Part shown: piece after piece, positions 7,601 through 16,441 of the stretch
Numbering within the stretch: the stretch's first letter is position 1
Layout of the letters: each line of letters opens with the position of its first letter
Origin: a virus
Length of the DNA stretch: 43,071 nucleotides
Direction: 5' to 3' (one strand)
IMG/VR virus record: IMGVR_UViG_3300014489_000001
Span: 64,001-107,071 of that record
Position numbers and translations under genes: made by a program
Notes under the pieces: generated by a model
What the model saw: the letters and a program-made list of their open reading frames with translations, nothing else
Told to the model about the DNA's origin: nothing
The model's database searches: none

Positions 7601-8330
7601 CTAATGTAAAAGCATTTTCTGCATCAGTGCCAGCCTTTGCTTGAACATCAGCAGCTTGTAATGATTTCGTTGTCTGATTAGCTGAGAAAGCACTTTCCTG
7701 TTGAAACAGATTGAATAGTTGTGCATTAAGTGCTGGATCATGAACACCAAAACTATCCATAATAATCGCACTGGACACAATATCAAATCGAAGAGACGGA
7801 ACTTTCAACGGTGAACCAAAAGGCAATGGCCAAGCTTTGCCGATTAAATCATCAGGTAGTGTGGGGAAATCACCTTCTTCGGCCGAGAATCCAATTTCTT
7901 GATCCTCGACTTTAGAGATTACCTCAAAACTCAGTGTACGATCTTTCTCGCTCCACGCAATTGGAGTATTGACGTAACCTTCAAAAATGATGAATTTGTC
8001 ATCGAATGAAAGTTCGGTGAACCATTGATAGACATTAACCAACTTAAAATGAAAATCTATAACATTATAGAGATTCTTAATCGTCTGGTCGATATCATCA
8101 AGTTTGATAGTAATCGATTGTGAAGAAGAAGAGCCGCTTATAGACACTACATCTTCAAGGTGACCAAGCTCAAGAATCTTGCCTTCTAATTGCGGCAAAT
8201 CAAAAAATGCACCACGGTCGCAATAGAACCAACTGTGGGCGCCATCCCAGATGCATTCCACAACGATCAACGGTTCGCCACCGCGTGCCGTAGTAATCTG
8301 GGCCATTGCATTCGCACTGATGTTTCTCAT
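4641..8330 (-). CDS. Tail hub / central tail-tip protein (1229 aa)
   Basis: This is the largest gene after the tape measure and lies two genes downstream of it, the usual site of the tail hub (lambda J or Dit/Tal position). The N-terminal 200 residues (ARGGEPLIVVECIWDG, FEGYVNTPIAWSEKDRTLSFEV) resemble phage tail-hub N-domains. Residues about 210-357 are a coiled coil rich in Ala, Asp and Lys. A beta-rich middle section follows, then a Pro/Thr-rich linker (about 860-960), a second Ala-rich coiled coil (about 1040-1115, including an (A)8 run), and a C-terminal beta domain with short-range repeats. It overlaps the stop of the 293-aa gene (ATGA). The product should sit at the tail tip, contacting cell receptors. 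No enzymatic motif was seen. Confidence 0.8.
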   Translation of the reverse strand: MRNISANAMAQITTARGGEPLIVVECIWDGAHSWFYCDRGAFFDLPQLEGKILELGHLEDVVSISGSSSSQSITIKLDDIDQTIKNLYNVIDFHFKLVNVYQWFTELSFDDKFIIFEGYVNTPIAWSEKDRTLSFEVISKVEDQEIGFSAEEGDFPTLPDDLIGKAWPLPFGSPLKVPSLRFDIVSSAIIMDSFGVHDPALNAQLFNLFQQESAFSANQTTKSLQAADVQAKAGTDAENAFTLAQVALDLNRLNTATADTIALAVIQEEIDLITQAGGSPSDELTQAKKDAEDKITADSAAADAADAANSKALTDAIQKADDVNLATNNALLKADADQGNTINNDLGRLERQLGQEQSFEITSVTLFNGSTFPQNQTALIEVGPLILTVTITPRNNSDGRGDSTMTIISVARKVPVTYSYSGGQIGIYNFYGNLEIDQPATPVSITVHGGGFAFIKAGTAIKWLSPLPTRYIAAMLPCTVVGLYATRDFNQTKLLTSIPSGGTGDTLGNITAATPFGEILDGSNPFVGVNTALAGFAAGDNILTPGTGLPNNHYYDVSIQQFGDYDVAPFLATVITLVRPMTYWDEGWEDTIYADLISPVGPNTVDIITWLIQTYTKFGIDSASFATVRAQVNNFASHFCLFDRKNIIQVLGEIAYQARCAIWLKNRIFYMRYLVPEPDAVDTITLDDIIFGSLELDCTPTENLVTKLMASYKMDYGPLRDSEKGSGTDKVILRNNQGKYGLHIQDYDWYSYNNPSMVDLAATFWLIRKSNTWKLVKFKTPLHKLQLESFDPVAINFASNWVCTGMITGLINSTHLNSDTMEIEFEVWMPVRLGEMTQYDFAWPVDSTFLFYPTILDQPGSSGPGITASGDISSARPSGGTTFPMNKGIRQAIDSGSPTPGQTEPPENSPPAPITPMGNLDGRTDPGFLPFQPTPTDPVTGLVPPADATAPADSTSTAGTTTKTPTVTFPAQIVSGPTTAGTPPQPGSYVTQAYTQGLTQPPITWTAVDASYDAENNSTPVEPDTWVMVCQLVWTTGDAGAAAAAAAAYAAAMVASQQALKKAQQASAASATATAFANANPGNSGAQTGVQAAQQAATDALAAVQSASDVLTAAAQAFTSARVQTNSSYLFVPGTPGASTFPGVVQSGSGSGPYVVNVYMEGLNGTPQVVNFVKQLQITGDNVPAGTWALIAKGTKKDSGTGKGSNGNPSDGGPNSAVEYTMQVPVWVG

Positions 8331-9208
8331 TCTAACACACCTTGATACTCAATGGTTACGTCGTAAGACCCGCAATTCATGTCGCTAGTGCATTTCACAT
8401 CTGGAGCCGGAGTTGAAATGATTCCAGTCCAAACATTGCCTTCGTAATCGATCAATTCAATAGTTTGACCGACAGTCTGTTCAAGGAAATTCAATGTGTT
8501 GGCTGCATCAATACGGCTAATGTTCTTGAACGTCCAGACCAATGTTTCAATGATCGGCCAAACTGGATCAGAATAGATTTCTAAATCGCCGCCGCGAGTT
8601 TCGCGTTGGATTCTTAAGAATTCTATCCTGTCAATATTACCAAGTTCAGGTGCCTTGAGACGCAGATTCAAAGCACCACAACTATACGTTATTCCTACTG
8701 GAAGAGTAGTATCAGGTACAGCTATATTGTAACTGTTGACAGCATCCGTAATAAAATATACGGCTACTGATACTAACGTAAGTGCTTGCGAATCCGACCG
8801 ATTAACAATCAAAGTCGGATGGGCAATTTGTGCTAATGCAAATGCATTTGCTACGGCTCGACTAGGCTTAGCATTTTGACTGATTACTAATATGTTCCGA
8901 CCGTACTGTGGATTGACGCTTGCGCCAATCTGAGTCAAGAACAGAGCGTTACTGAGATCAAAATATTGCGTGTGTCGTGGTGCAAATTGAGAAATACCTA
9001 ATGCTGAACTTACAGATAAATGTAAGTTCAACGCTGGCTGCACATTTTGTTGAAGCACTAAAGCTTCAACAAAATCAAATACACCTTTACTAATCCTGGC
9101 AACCTGAGTGATTACTAAAAATGTAAAAACTCGTTGAGGCGGTCGTGGTGGTATCTCAATTTGAGTCAAGTTGAGCGACGTTGATACCGAAATATTCAGA
9201 GTCGCCAT
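8327..9208 (-). CDS. Distal tail protein with degenerate 20-residue repeats (293 aa)
   Basis: Residues 1-155 consist of degenerate units of the SxALxLxQxA type (SVSTSLNLTQIEI, SSALGISQFA, ANAFALAQIAH, SQALTLVSVAV). They are related to the repeats of the proteins at 18765-20858 and 27456-28793. Residues 165-293 form a beta domain (FLEQTVGQTIELIDYEGNVW and a C-terminal YDVTIEYQG) that has a counterpart at the C-terminus of the 18765-20858 protein (LLQNLTQRVNMTNWKGEMW, YSVELDFEGV). Placement between the 187-aa protein and the tail hub suggests a distal tail (Dit-like) or baseplate component. The start is supported by AAGGTG six bases upstream. Confidence 0.72.
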   Translation of the reverse strand: MATLNISVSTSLNLTQIEIPPRPPQRVFTFLVITQVARISKGVFDFVEALVLQQNVQPALNLHLSVSSALGISQFAPRHTQYFDLSNALFLTQIGASVNPQYGRNILVISQNAKPSRAVANAFALAQIAHPTLIVNRSDSQALTLVSVAVYFITDAVNSYNIAVPDTTLPVGITYSCGALNLRLKAPELGNIDRIEFLRIQRETRGGDLEIYSDPVWPIIETLVWTFKNISRIDAANTLNFLEQTVGQTIELIDYEGNVWTGIISTPAPDVKCTSDMNCGSYDVTIEYQGVLE

Positions 9209-9220
9209 ATTAGCACCTTA

Positions 9221-9253
9221 GAAAAATACCGGGTGGCCTTACGACCACCCGGT
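9221..9253 (-). terminator. Hairpin with T run upstream of the 293-aa tail gene
   Basis: Nine-bp arms (9228-9236 and 9245-9253, accgggtgg/ccacccggt) and an 8-base loop are followed on the minus strand by tatttttc. The ribosome site of the 293-aa gene follows within a few bases. It may partially terminate and so set the ratio of upstream to downstream tail proteins. Confidence 0.8.
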
Positions 9254-9266
9254 GGTTACAAACCGA

Positions 9267-9830
9267 TTACGCAGACGTTGTGTAGGTGATGTTCAACTGA
9301 TCACCAGAACTTGTAGGAACAGGCGAACCGAAAGGTGCCGTCGCCCACAATTTACCTGTCGTACCGGAGATGGTACTGTTACTGCACACGAAGATTCCAT
9401 AAATCGTGCCACCAGAACCATTGATGTTGAACACGGCTGCACTGGCATTGGTCACTGTTCGCACACCGTCGGAAGCAGTACCAGAACCCCAAGCAACGCG
9501 AGTAGATTGCGAGTACGCTGTGAATTCTGTCCAACCAGCGTGACTGCCCATCACGTCACCAGCGGCCAAAGCCGAGAAGCCGGAGTTAGCGATAAATCCG
9601 ATGTACCACGACGTATTGGCAATTTGCGTCGCAGTGTTGAACATGACATTGAACAGCGTATTCACGCCTTCGTTCGTAATGTCATTCTTGGTGAAGTGCC
9701 TTCCCAAGAGCTTGCCACCACGCAAATGTTCCATGCAGATGGGGTTATTGAAACGCAGACGACTGCCAAGGTCACGATCCTTTTTGGCCGTGAACTCGAC
9801 CTGTTGCTGCATCGTAAACGATTGAATCAT
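9267..9830 (-). CDS. Tail-associated protein (187 aa), fibre-type beta domain
   Basis: After a short N-terminal part with FNNPICMEHLRGGKLLGRH there is a segment typical of small phage tail proteins: DITNEGVNTLFNVMF, then SWYIGFIANSGF, alternating hydrophobic strands, and a terminal LNITYTTSA. A similar plan (LTNIGRDWQADALA ... FTLQKAFSVTSSF ... TLTVTDTVTLSG) is seen in the 283-aa protein at 30876-31727. GGAG eight bases upstream supports the start. Located directly after the tape measure gene, it is likely part of the distal tail. The exact role is unknown. Confidence 0.68.
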   Translation of the reverse strand: MIQSFTMQQQVEFTAKKDRDLGSRLRFNNPICMEHLRGGKLLGRHFTKNDITNEGVNTLFNVMFNTATQIANTSWYIGFIANSGFSALAAGDVMGSHAGWTEFTAYSQSTRVAWGSGTASDGVRTVTNASAAVFNINGSGGTIYGIFVCSNSTISGTTGKLWATAPFGSPVPTSSGDQLNITYTTSA

Positions 9831-9844
9831 TTTGATTCTCCGAG

Positions 9845-12800
9845 TTAGATGTTACCACGCCGCTGTTCACGACGTATTCTGCTGTAAACTGCACGCGCAG
9901 TTTTGTCTGGACTATCTGCACCGTTCACATTGATGTTCATGTGACCGATGCTGTTGTTGACTGTACCACCCGTGGCGTATCCACCGCCTCTTGGCGAATC
10001 TCCACGATTCATTGAAACCAATTGGGAATAAAACTGACGACTCGAATCTGGATTCATAACGAACTCACCAACGCGAGCGTTGATTCGTACATTATCTGGA
10101 CCCATAGCCGAGAAGGCATTTCCAATCAAACCACCGCTTGCGAATCCTTCCTCATCTTCATTAGGTACTGAACCGTTGAAGATATTCGATCTGTCACCTA
10201 CTCCTGGAGAATTTACTGTTAGAACACCACCACCAACAGTTGTTGACCCACCGCCAGGACTTGGCAACGTATACGTGCCATCTGCATTTGGTTTCAATAT
10301 ATTTGGTGCCTTTGGAATATACAAATCCTCAGGTTTGACACCAAACATACGAGCAACTGCTGTAATCGCATCTTGCGAATTCTCAGTATCACGACCTGGT
10401 GAATATTGAAGCATTCGTTGCGCTGTTGCCAAGTTTGATTGATAAAGATTACTCGAATTCACAGCAGGTCCAAATTCCGATCCATTACCTGCTATTGAAT
10501 TTTGAGGACCGCCAGCACCAAATGGTCCACTACCAGTACCAAGTGAACCAGAACCACGTGAACCAGAACCACCGCTAGCACTGACACCAACAGCAGGTCC
10601 TGGGGCAAATGCCGGTGCCGTAGGATGATGCGATGCAGTTGCATGACCAACTGCACCTGTTGCTAGACCATCCATAGCAGTAGCTATCATACCAGCTATG
10701 CCACCACCATGACCTGGAGAAGCAGAAGCAGTATCACTACTACCACCTGCACTTGCTTGTGGTCCAATATTACCGTCCGCATCCATACGTGACGGGCTTG
10801 GTGCTGTTGCACCACGCGGTGTAGTCGCACCACCATTCAAAGAATCCCATAAAGCTTCCGCACTACCAGGTGCTGGTGCAGAGGTTGGCGTTGCTCCTGG
10901 CGACCCAGGTGCCCTCAACGAATCAAACATCGAAGATGCTGCATTCATACTCTGAATTCGCATCTCTCTAACTACTGCCTGCTCTGCCTGCAATCGCACT
11001 ACATTTGCTTCTCTCAGATTGCTGACCGTTGTTCTTCCTTCTTTGATGATACTTCGATCAGCCATCGAGTCACTACGATCTGGATTCCTTGCATCCTTCT
11101 GATCGAAAATCTTCTGAGCAATGTTAAGCAAACGTTCCAACGCCGCCGCAGCAAGCTGCATGTTTTCTGGCGTCTTATCTCTCTGTGCTGCCAAAGCAGC
11201 AGCATTATTTGCAGTTTTAGCATTACGCAACTCAGCTTGGTCTTGTAGACTGATATTGTCCCACGCCGTCAAGTGAGTATGTCCAGCAATCTCATTGCCA
11301 ATCGTTTGAGAATCAGTTAGACCCTTATTCTCCATTCGATTAGCTTCTGATGCATTCAATCGGCTTTGTGCAATCAATTGAGCACTGCTCTTGATTTCAG
11401 CAATAGCAGCATCAAATTTCTGCTTAATCTCGACATGCGCTTGCATAGCATTTCGTAATGCTAATTGTGCGTCTACGTGAGCATTCAATGCGTCACGTGT
11501 ACGACTCAAATCTGCATCGGATGGCGCATCACGATGAATCTGATCGCGTTGCTCGCGACTAATCTGCCCGGCCCTGAGCATCCTATCGGCATTATCCGGA
11601 CCAATCCTCGCAGCCCTAGTAAGCTCGGCCATCACCCTTTCTACACCGCGCGTTAGACTTTCATTTAACGCGGCACCACCACCAGGCCCTGCAAACTGAG
11701 GATTAAGTTCCCCACCATGCTCAACATTGTTTTGACGGAAAAATCTACTTGTAGTAAGTGATGCTTCTTTATTAGCATCACGTTGAGACTTAGAGGCATC
11801 CTCTGCTGATTGTTGACGTTGCCTTAGCATTGCCTGATAAGCAGCTTCTCGTTGTGCCGAAGCAGCATTTAAAGCATTTGCACCTGCTTCACGTTCATCG
11901 TTGAATGGATTATATTGCTGTGCACGTCCAGTCAATCGTCCTTGCAAATCAGCATTACGTCTCGACCGCGCAGCTTCGGTATTAGCAATCTCGTCGTTAA
12001 TGCGTAGAAGTTCTTCTTCTTTACGGCGAGCAGAAGCGATACTAGCATCATCGCCCTTTCTATACAATTCAGCTACTTCTGCTGTCACCCTTGCAGTACG
12101 ATCACGAAGTAAGGTAAGTTGATTTGCAGAATCATTATTTTGCAGCTTATTTAAAGCAACAGCATCTCTTGCCTCTGTACCAGCATGTTTTCCCTTGAAA
12201 GGGGAAACCATGTGCGAACTTCCTGCCGTAGCCAAACGATGCTTGAAAGCATCCTGATCAGCCTTATCGGCAGCCTCACCAACCCGCTTCAAAGAGTTAA
12301 TGATTTCTGCTTCGGCCTTCTTGGCTATGCTTTCAAAATCACTAAGCACTTTACTTAAAGAATGCATAATGCCTTGAGCCGCAGCCTCAGCCTGCTCTTT
12401 CATCTGACTTGCAGCTTCCCTCGCCGACTCAACGGCTTTCTGGGATTCCATTACTTGCGGTTTGAATGATTGAGTAACAACCTGTTCTTGCATCCTTGCA
12501 GTGCCTTCTGTTTCCTCCCGCTGACGACTCAGACCAGCATTATAAGCTGTTTCATTTGCTGCCCTAGCCTCATTTAACTTCCTTGTTGCCTCCGTCATTC
12601 CAGCAAGTTGGCGATTTATTAGGCCCAAACCTTCGCCAACCTTACCCAACCAGCCAGCCCAAATAATAAAGCCATTAACAGTATTAACAATCACTGGTGC
12701 CCATTTAGCAATCTCAGTACCGATTGCAATAATCGGTCCAGAAAATTCACCAAATGCTTTGAAAGCATCAAGAATCTTAGGACCAATTTCGGTTGCGAAT

Positions 12801-14026
12801 GCTGTCGCAATCTTATTGAACTCAGCCTGGAACGTAGTATTCTCACGAATGACTTGTCCAGCCCGCGCAGCTTCTGCTGCAAGCTCTTCACGATTATTAA
12901 GAGGATTTTCTCCCCTACTTAATTCTTCGCCTAATGTCAGAGTACCAAGGGCGCGACGCGATGAAAGTAATTTTCTAGCTGACTCGCCAGTTTCATCCAT
13001 TCGTTCGGCTAGGAGTCTTAAAACATTACCCAATCCGCCATCAGCCGCAGCCGCTTGAACACTGACATATCCGTGATTCAGAAGAATCTTATCAAATTCT
13101 GCTGTTCTTCGTTCAAGCCCCGTCAATGTGCCTTGCAACTGAGACATTGCATCGGCGCCGGTTGAACCGCGTGCTTTGAGTAGCTCGAAAGCATGAAGCA
13201 TGTCCGGCAAGGTGATATTCAGACGAGCAGCACTTGCACCTGTATTGCGAAGTGTATCACCAATTGACTCAAGATCACCACCGTGTTGTGCCACATGGAA
13301 CAACTGATTCATCGTGTTGGCAGCTTCACTTGTAGGAAGCCTGAAAGCCTGCATTATGCCACCTAAGGTGGACATAGCTGAGCCAGTCGATATACCAGCC
13401 ACCTGGGCTAATCGCATAGCCTCAGTCAACGTGTTCATGTCTCCGGCCGATTGAATGGCTCCAGACTGAACACCTTGTCTTGCTGCTGATGCTACCTCAC
13501 CAATTGGCTGATTGAACTGATTAGCTCTCTGGGCCATTTGCTGGCCTAATTGCTGCGTATTACCAACATTTTTATTGAGGGCCTGAATTTGGCCCATTTT
13601 TGCTTGGAATTCAGCAGCAGCCTTGACAGCTTCTCGCATACCGGAAGCGATGTCAAGAAAGACGTGACGAATCGTTGTAACTGCAAGCAAACGAGCAATG
13701 CTGGTCGCAGTAAGTCCAAAAATGCCGGCAGTTTTCTTGGCAGCATTTCCAGCATTATCAAGTTCTTTAGTAGCTTCTTTTAACTTGATGCTGACGGCTT
13801 CCCAACCCTGTGCCGTATTCTTCAAAGTACCTTGTATCTGCTGACCAGCGCTATTGATTCCTTGAAAACCAATCTTTAATTTTTCACCAATGTCATTGAC
13901 TTGCGTCCAAGTTTTAGAAAGCTCGAATGATGCAGTATTGATTCCAGAAAGCGCACCACTAGCTTGTGCTGCACCGCTGACGACACCACTGGCATCAAGC
14001 AGGATTCTTTCAACTGTATCAGCCAT
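9845..14026 (-). CDS. Tail tape measure protein (1393 aa), TP901 type
   Basis: Residues about 130-440 form the TP901-type tape measure core: FQAKMGQIQALNKN, a SAGDMNTLTEAMRLAQVAGIS stretch, LPDMLHAFELLKARGSTGADAM, GLERRTAEFDKIL and RRALGTLTLGEEL. A hydrophobic segment near residues 440-490 could be membrane-active. Residues about 500-1080 are mostly helical and coiled-coil, then a Gly/Ser/Pro-rich stretch (1080-1270) leads to a C-terminal FASGGLIGNAF...VGEFVMNPDSSRQFYSQ motif typical of tape measure C-termini. By family it spans the tail lumen, sets tail length and enters the host envelope on infection. GGAG precedes the ATG. It slightly overlaps the 193-aa gene. Confidence 0.95.
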   Translation of the reverse strand: MADTVERILLDASGVVSGAAQASGALSGINTASFELSKTWTQVNDIGEKLKIGFQGINSAGQQIQGTLKNTAQGWEAVSIKLKEATKELDNAGNAAKKTAGIFGLTATSIARLLAVTTIRHVFLDIASGMREAVKAAAEFQAKMGQIQALNKNVGNTQQLGQQMAQRANQFNQPIGEVASAARQGVQSGAIQSAGDMNTLTEAMRLAQVAGISTGSAMSTLGGIMQAFRLPTSEAANTMNQLFHVAQHGGDLESIGDTLRNTGASAARLNITLPDMLHAFELLKARGSTGADAMSQLQGTLTGLERRTAEFDKILLNHGYVSVQAAAADGGLGNVLRLLAERMDETGESARKLLSSRRALGTLTLGEELSRGENPLNNREELAAEAARAGQVIRENTTFQAEFNKIATAFATEIGPKILDAFKAFGEFSGPIIAIGTEIAKWAPVIVNTVNGFIIWAGWLGKVGEGLGLINRQLAGMTEATRKLNEARAANETAYNAGLSRQREETEGTARMQEQVVTQSFKPQVMESQKAVESAREAASQMKEQAEAAAQGIMHSLSKVLSDFESIAKKAEAEIINSLKRVGEAADKADQDAFKHRLATAGSSHMVSPFKGKHAGTEARDAVALNKLQNNDSANQLTLLRDRTARVTAEVAELYRKGDDASIASARRKEEELLRINDEIANTEAARSRRNADLQGRLTGRAQQYNPFNDEREAGANALNAASAQREAAYQAMLRQRQQSAEDASKSQRDANKEASLTTSRFFRQNNVEHGGELNPQFAGPGGGAALNESLTRGVERVMAELTRAARIGPDNADRMLRAGQISREQRDQIHRDAPSDADLSRTRDALNAHVDAQLALRNAMQAHVEIKQKFDAAIAEIKSSAQLIAQSRLNASEANRMENKGLTDSQTIGNEIAGHTHLTAWDNISLQDQAELRNAKTANNAAALAAQRDKTPENMQLAAAALERLLNIAQKIFDQKDARNPDRSDSMADRSIIKEGRTTVSNLREANVVRLQAEQAVVREMRIQSMNAASSMFDSLRAPGSPGATPTSAPAPGSAEALWDSLNGGATTPRGATAPSPSRMDADGNIGPQASAGGSSDTASASPGHGGGIAGMIATAMDGLATGAVGHATASHHPTAPAFAPGPAVGVSASGGSGSRGSGSLGTGSGPFGAGGPQNSIAGNGSEFGPAVNSSNLYQSNLATAQRMLQYSPGRDTENSQDAITAVARMFGVKPEDLYIPKAPNILKPNADGTYTLPSPGGGSTTVGGGVLTVNSPGVGDRSNIFNGSVPNEDEEGFASGGLIGNAFSAMGPDNVRINARVGEFVMNPDSSRQFYSQLVSMNRGDSPRGGGYATGGTVNNSIGHMNINVNGADSPDKTARAVYSRIRREQRRGNI

Positions 14027-14600
14027 TTCTTATCTCCGTCTTTTCGATGTAATCCGAAATCGCTGGCACATCGTCCAGTAAATTTTCATGCAGATAATTA
14101 ATAAATGCCATGTGACCAGCGGCGAAACTCAACCAAGGTGAACTTGGCGTATAAGGATTCGCACTTGCATCATTGATGACATAATACAAGATTGAGGCGG
14201 CGTAATTAAATATAAATACGCCATCTTCTTGCGTGAATACCTTATCTGGAGCGGTTGAAAACTGTCTAGCATTTTCAGGTGTTTTGGGTACTTTGCCACC
14301 GGAATCGGTATAGTAAGAAACCTTACCGTTCAACGGGACGTTGTACACTTTCATTCGTCTCTTGTCCAATTTCCTTCTGAAAGATTCTGGACTAGAGGAA
14401 GCACTCAAACCAATAGCGTCTGCAAGATTAAGAAGGCTTCCGCGTGCAAATCCAGTTTGGACTGGCACGCGGATTAGTACAGCCTTCGCAAATTCTCTCG
14501 CGGCATTCCTCATTACAAGTTGAATAGCTTTAAAGAATGCGGCCGTGTAAGGCTCTCTCTTAAATCCAAACTGAAACAGTGTTGATTTAATGAAAGGCAT
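14019..14600 (-). CDS. Head-tail / neck component, HK97 gp10-like (193 aa)
   Basis: The stretch RNAAREFAKAVLIRVPVQTG followed by FARGSLLN is the signature of the HK97-gp10-like family (helix, then hydrophobic-P-V-x-T-G-x-x-R-x-S), whose members act at the head-tail joint or in tail completion. The C-terminal PSSPWLSFAAGHMAFINYL also matches this group. It is unusual that the gene lies between the tail chaperones and the tape measure rather than before the tail tube gene. Its ATG overlaps the stop codon of the -1 frame chaperone extension (TAATG), strongly implying coupled translation. Confidence 0.72.
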   Translation of the reverse strand: MPFIKSTLFQFGFKREPYTAAFFKAIQLVMRNAAREFAKAVLIRVPVQTGFARGSLLNLADAIGLSASSSPESFRRKLDKRRMKVYNVPLNGKVSYYTDSGGKVPKTPENARQFSTAPDKVFTQEDGVFIFNYAASILYYVINDASANPYTPSSPWLSFAAGHMAFINYLHENLLDDVPAISDYIEKTEIRNG

Positions 14601-14851
14601 TATATCCTCATTCCAATCTTTGCAAATTGTAACTTCTCTTCGGCTTCTTCATAATCGCGTACTTGACTATACGCAATCATTCGAGCTTTCGAATCGGCGC
14701 CGCAACCATCCCAAGTATCCTTAACATCAGGGGGTAGGATTCCTATACGTTCGCAAGCCCGCCAGATGGCGTAGTCACCTGTCCGTCCGCTGGGGACGAG
14801 GCGTCGGAGACTCGTACCGCTTGCGATTGTATAAAACGGTTCCGTGCTTCC
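14600..14851 (-). CDS. -1 frame extension of the tail assembly chaperone (gpGT-like product)
   Basis: This frame has no good start codon but is open from 14851 to a TAA at 14600-14602. In its middle and end it encodes a charged helical sequence (AIWRACERIGILPPDVKDTW ... EEAEEKLQFAKIGMRI). It overlaps the end of the 177-aa gene in the -1 frame, and its stop overlaps the next gene's start as TAATG. By analogy with lambda G and GT and similar pairs, a fraction of ribosomes should slip -1 to make a fusion of about 225 aa that recruits the tape measure protein. No perfect X-XXY-YYZ heptamer is visible. A T run (minus-strand cgTTTTata, forward 14833-14836), where Phe-tRNA could re-pair on TTT, is my best candidate. 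Confidence 0.75.
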   Translation of the reverse strand, partial: GSTEPFYTIASGTSLRRLVPSGRTGDYAIWRACERIGILPPDVKDTWDGCGADSKARMIAYSQVRDYEEAEEKLQFAKIGMRI

Positions 14852-15276
14852 TCAATCTTCCGCTCATTCAAACAGTTTGCAATCATGCAACCCTGTGTGA
14901 TGAGGTTCCGTTCGATAAGACTGAAACCGGCATCCTGCAATTCCTTCTCGAAGTTCAACCACGTATCAGGGCGATTTATGTCAATCGTATCCCAGGTAAG
15001 CCCTTCCGTAGCTTCCAGGGACTTGATAAACATGTAGTAGGTTTGAAGCCTCGTTTTGTTGTTCAGCGCAGTGACGAAACTCTGATCGCGGTAATTCTTT
15101 TCACGACCAGTACCGGGCTTGATAATCCATGGAGCTTCCGGTTCTGGACACAGCTTGTTGAAAGTCTCATAATCAGCCACAGCCTGTGCCTTGAAGATGA
15201 TGTCCTCACCGTTACCCCGAGGGATAACGATGAGTTCAACATTGAGACTTTTGATTTCCTTGCCCTGGATACGCAT
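14743..15276 (-). CDS. Tail assembly chaperone (gpG-like, 177 aa)
   Basis: The gene lies between the tail tube gene and the tape measure gene, the standard chaperone slot. The protein starts MRIQGKEIKSLNVELIVIPR and has an N-terminal beta part and a helical C-terminal half (NFEKELQDAGFSLIERNLIT, LNERKIEEARNRFIQ), then a disordered tail. GGAG five bases upstream of the ATG at 15276 fixes the start and leaves a 10-base gap to the tail tube stop. Its last ~35 codons overlap the -1 frame extension. It should coat the tape measure before tube polymerisation. Confidence 0.78.
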   Translation of the reverse strand: MRIQGKEIKSLNVELIVIPRGNGEDIIFKAQAVADYETFNKLCPEPEAPWIIKPGTGREKNYRDQSFVTALNNKTRLQTYYMFIKSLEATEGLTWDTIDINRPDTWLNFEKELQDAGFSLIERNLITQGCMIANCLNERKIEEARNRFIQSQAVRVSDASSPADGQVTTPSGGLANV

Positions 15277-15286
15277 GACTTCTCCG

Positions 15287-16441
15287 TTAGTGAGTGATAA
15301 CTTGGTTGAACGCGTCCTTGGCCACACGAGTGACCGTCGGTTGAGTGAGGTTGCACTTCGCCGTGCACGCGATCATACCGGTCTTTGCATCGTGCTGGAG
15401 TTCTTCGTACCGGAACTCCGCGAGGTCGATGATTTCATTGTCCACGCCGGGGCACGGTGGGACATAGTAGATTTGCAATCGGACGCAATACGGTTCGCAA
15501 GGATCGACACCGGCCGTCACCCAACCAGCAGCCTGGCCGGTTTGCTTGAGGGCGTCTTCCACCATGATGGCTTCACCGCTGGACGACTTGATGAAGACCC
15601 AAGCGAACTCAAGTTTGATTTCGAGTGGGTCTTCGTCACCGTTTCGCACTGCATCCAAGAAGCCACGATTCTTCTTGTATTCGCGTGGCTTCTTCTCGGT
15701 CCACGTGCAGTTACCGTCGCCCAGCTTCACGTTCAGGCTGTGCGGCTGGATGGTCAATGACTGATCATCCTGAACACCCACGGACAAACCAGGAGTGAAT
15801 GTAATCGAAGTCGTGTTGCCATCCGTCTCGGTATGCGCCGTGACGGTGTAAACATTGTCGTCAGGCAGACGATTCGTATCCGTTGGTACGATCTTGAACG
15901 TGTCACCAACGCTCCAGATGCCAGTGCCGGTGTCGATCAACATGGTCGTCGCAGCAACCGCGTATGCGTACACACCAGTAATCACTGCGGCCGATACGAA
16001 AGTGATTGGCGCCGAGCCGCTTGTTTCCATACTGTTATCGGAGTCGACCGTAATCAGATTGGTTTGTGGCTCACTTGCCAAGACGCCAGCAAATGTCACA
16101 GTGAATGGACCAGCGCCCGTTGTACCAGTCACAGTAACGCCACCAGCACCGATTGTTGGAATACTTACCAACGATGCCTGGAGTCCAGCAGCAGTGTAAG
16201 TGCTAGCCCACGCAACTGTGGACTTTGCGCCGAGGAAATCAAAATCAGTTGATCCGGAACCACCAACAGCCGTTGCGCTGAGTGTCAAGGTTTGGGTGGC
16301 AACAGTGCCAGCGTTGTTCACGAGGAACGAGCCAGCTGCAAGGCCGGGGCCGATGTAGCCGTCGTAGATAAAGACGTTCGCGTTCTTGAGGTCGAAATAC
16401 GCGCAAAACGTCTGAACCGGAATACCGGAAAGAAACTTCAT
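15287..16441 (-). CDS. Major tail tube protein (384 aa) with inserted domain
   Basis: The C-terminal half carries tail-tube features (LNVKLGDGNCTWTEKKPREY, RGFLDAVRNGDEDPLEIKLEF) and the gene directly precedes the chaperone pair. The N-terminus is MKFLSGIPVQTFC, one of five copies of the shared N-terminal peptide. Residues about 60-240 form an extended beta-rich section whose second part (AATTMLIDTGT ... ITFTPGLSVGVQDDQ) matches a segment of the capsid protein, suggesting a shared inserted domain that would decorate the tube surface. AGGAG seven bases upstream supports the ATG at 16441, two codons inside a possible TTG start. Confidence 0.82.
   Translation of the reverse strand: MKFLSGIPVQTFCAYFDLKNANVFIYDGYIGPGLAAGSFLVNNAGTVATQTLTLSATAVGGSGSTDFDFLGAKSTVAWASTYTAAGLQASLVSIPTIGAGGVTVTGTTGAGPFTVTFAGVLASEPQTNLITVDSDNSMETSGSAPITFVSAAVITGVYAYAVAATTMLIDTGTGIWSVGDTFKIVPTDTNRLPDDNVYTVTAHTETDGNTTSITFTPGLSVGVQDDQSLTIQPHSLNVKLGDGNCTWTEKKPREYKKNRGFLDAVRNGDEDPLEIKLEFAWVFIKSSSGEAIMVEDALKQTGQAAGWVTAGVDPCEPYCVRLQIYYVPPCPGVDNEIIDLAEFRYEELQHDAKTGMIACTAKCNLTQPTVTRVAKDAFNQVITH

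Noticed and set aside
9252-9848. A 198-codon plus-strand frame opposite the 187-aa tail protein
   Set aside because: It mirrors the real gene's codons, has no ribosome site and lies inside the minus-strand operon.
14743-14851. A canonical X-XXY-YYZ slippery heptamer for the chaperone frameshift
   Set aside because: I checked codon pairs through the overlap and none fits the pattern; only single-codon slip sites such as TTTT remain.
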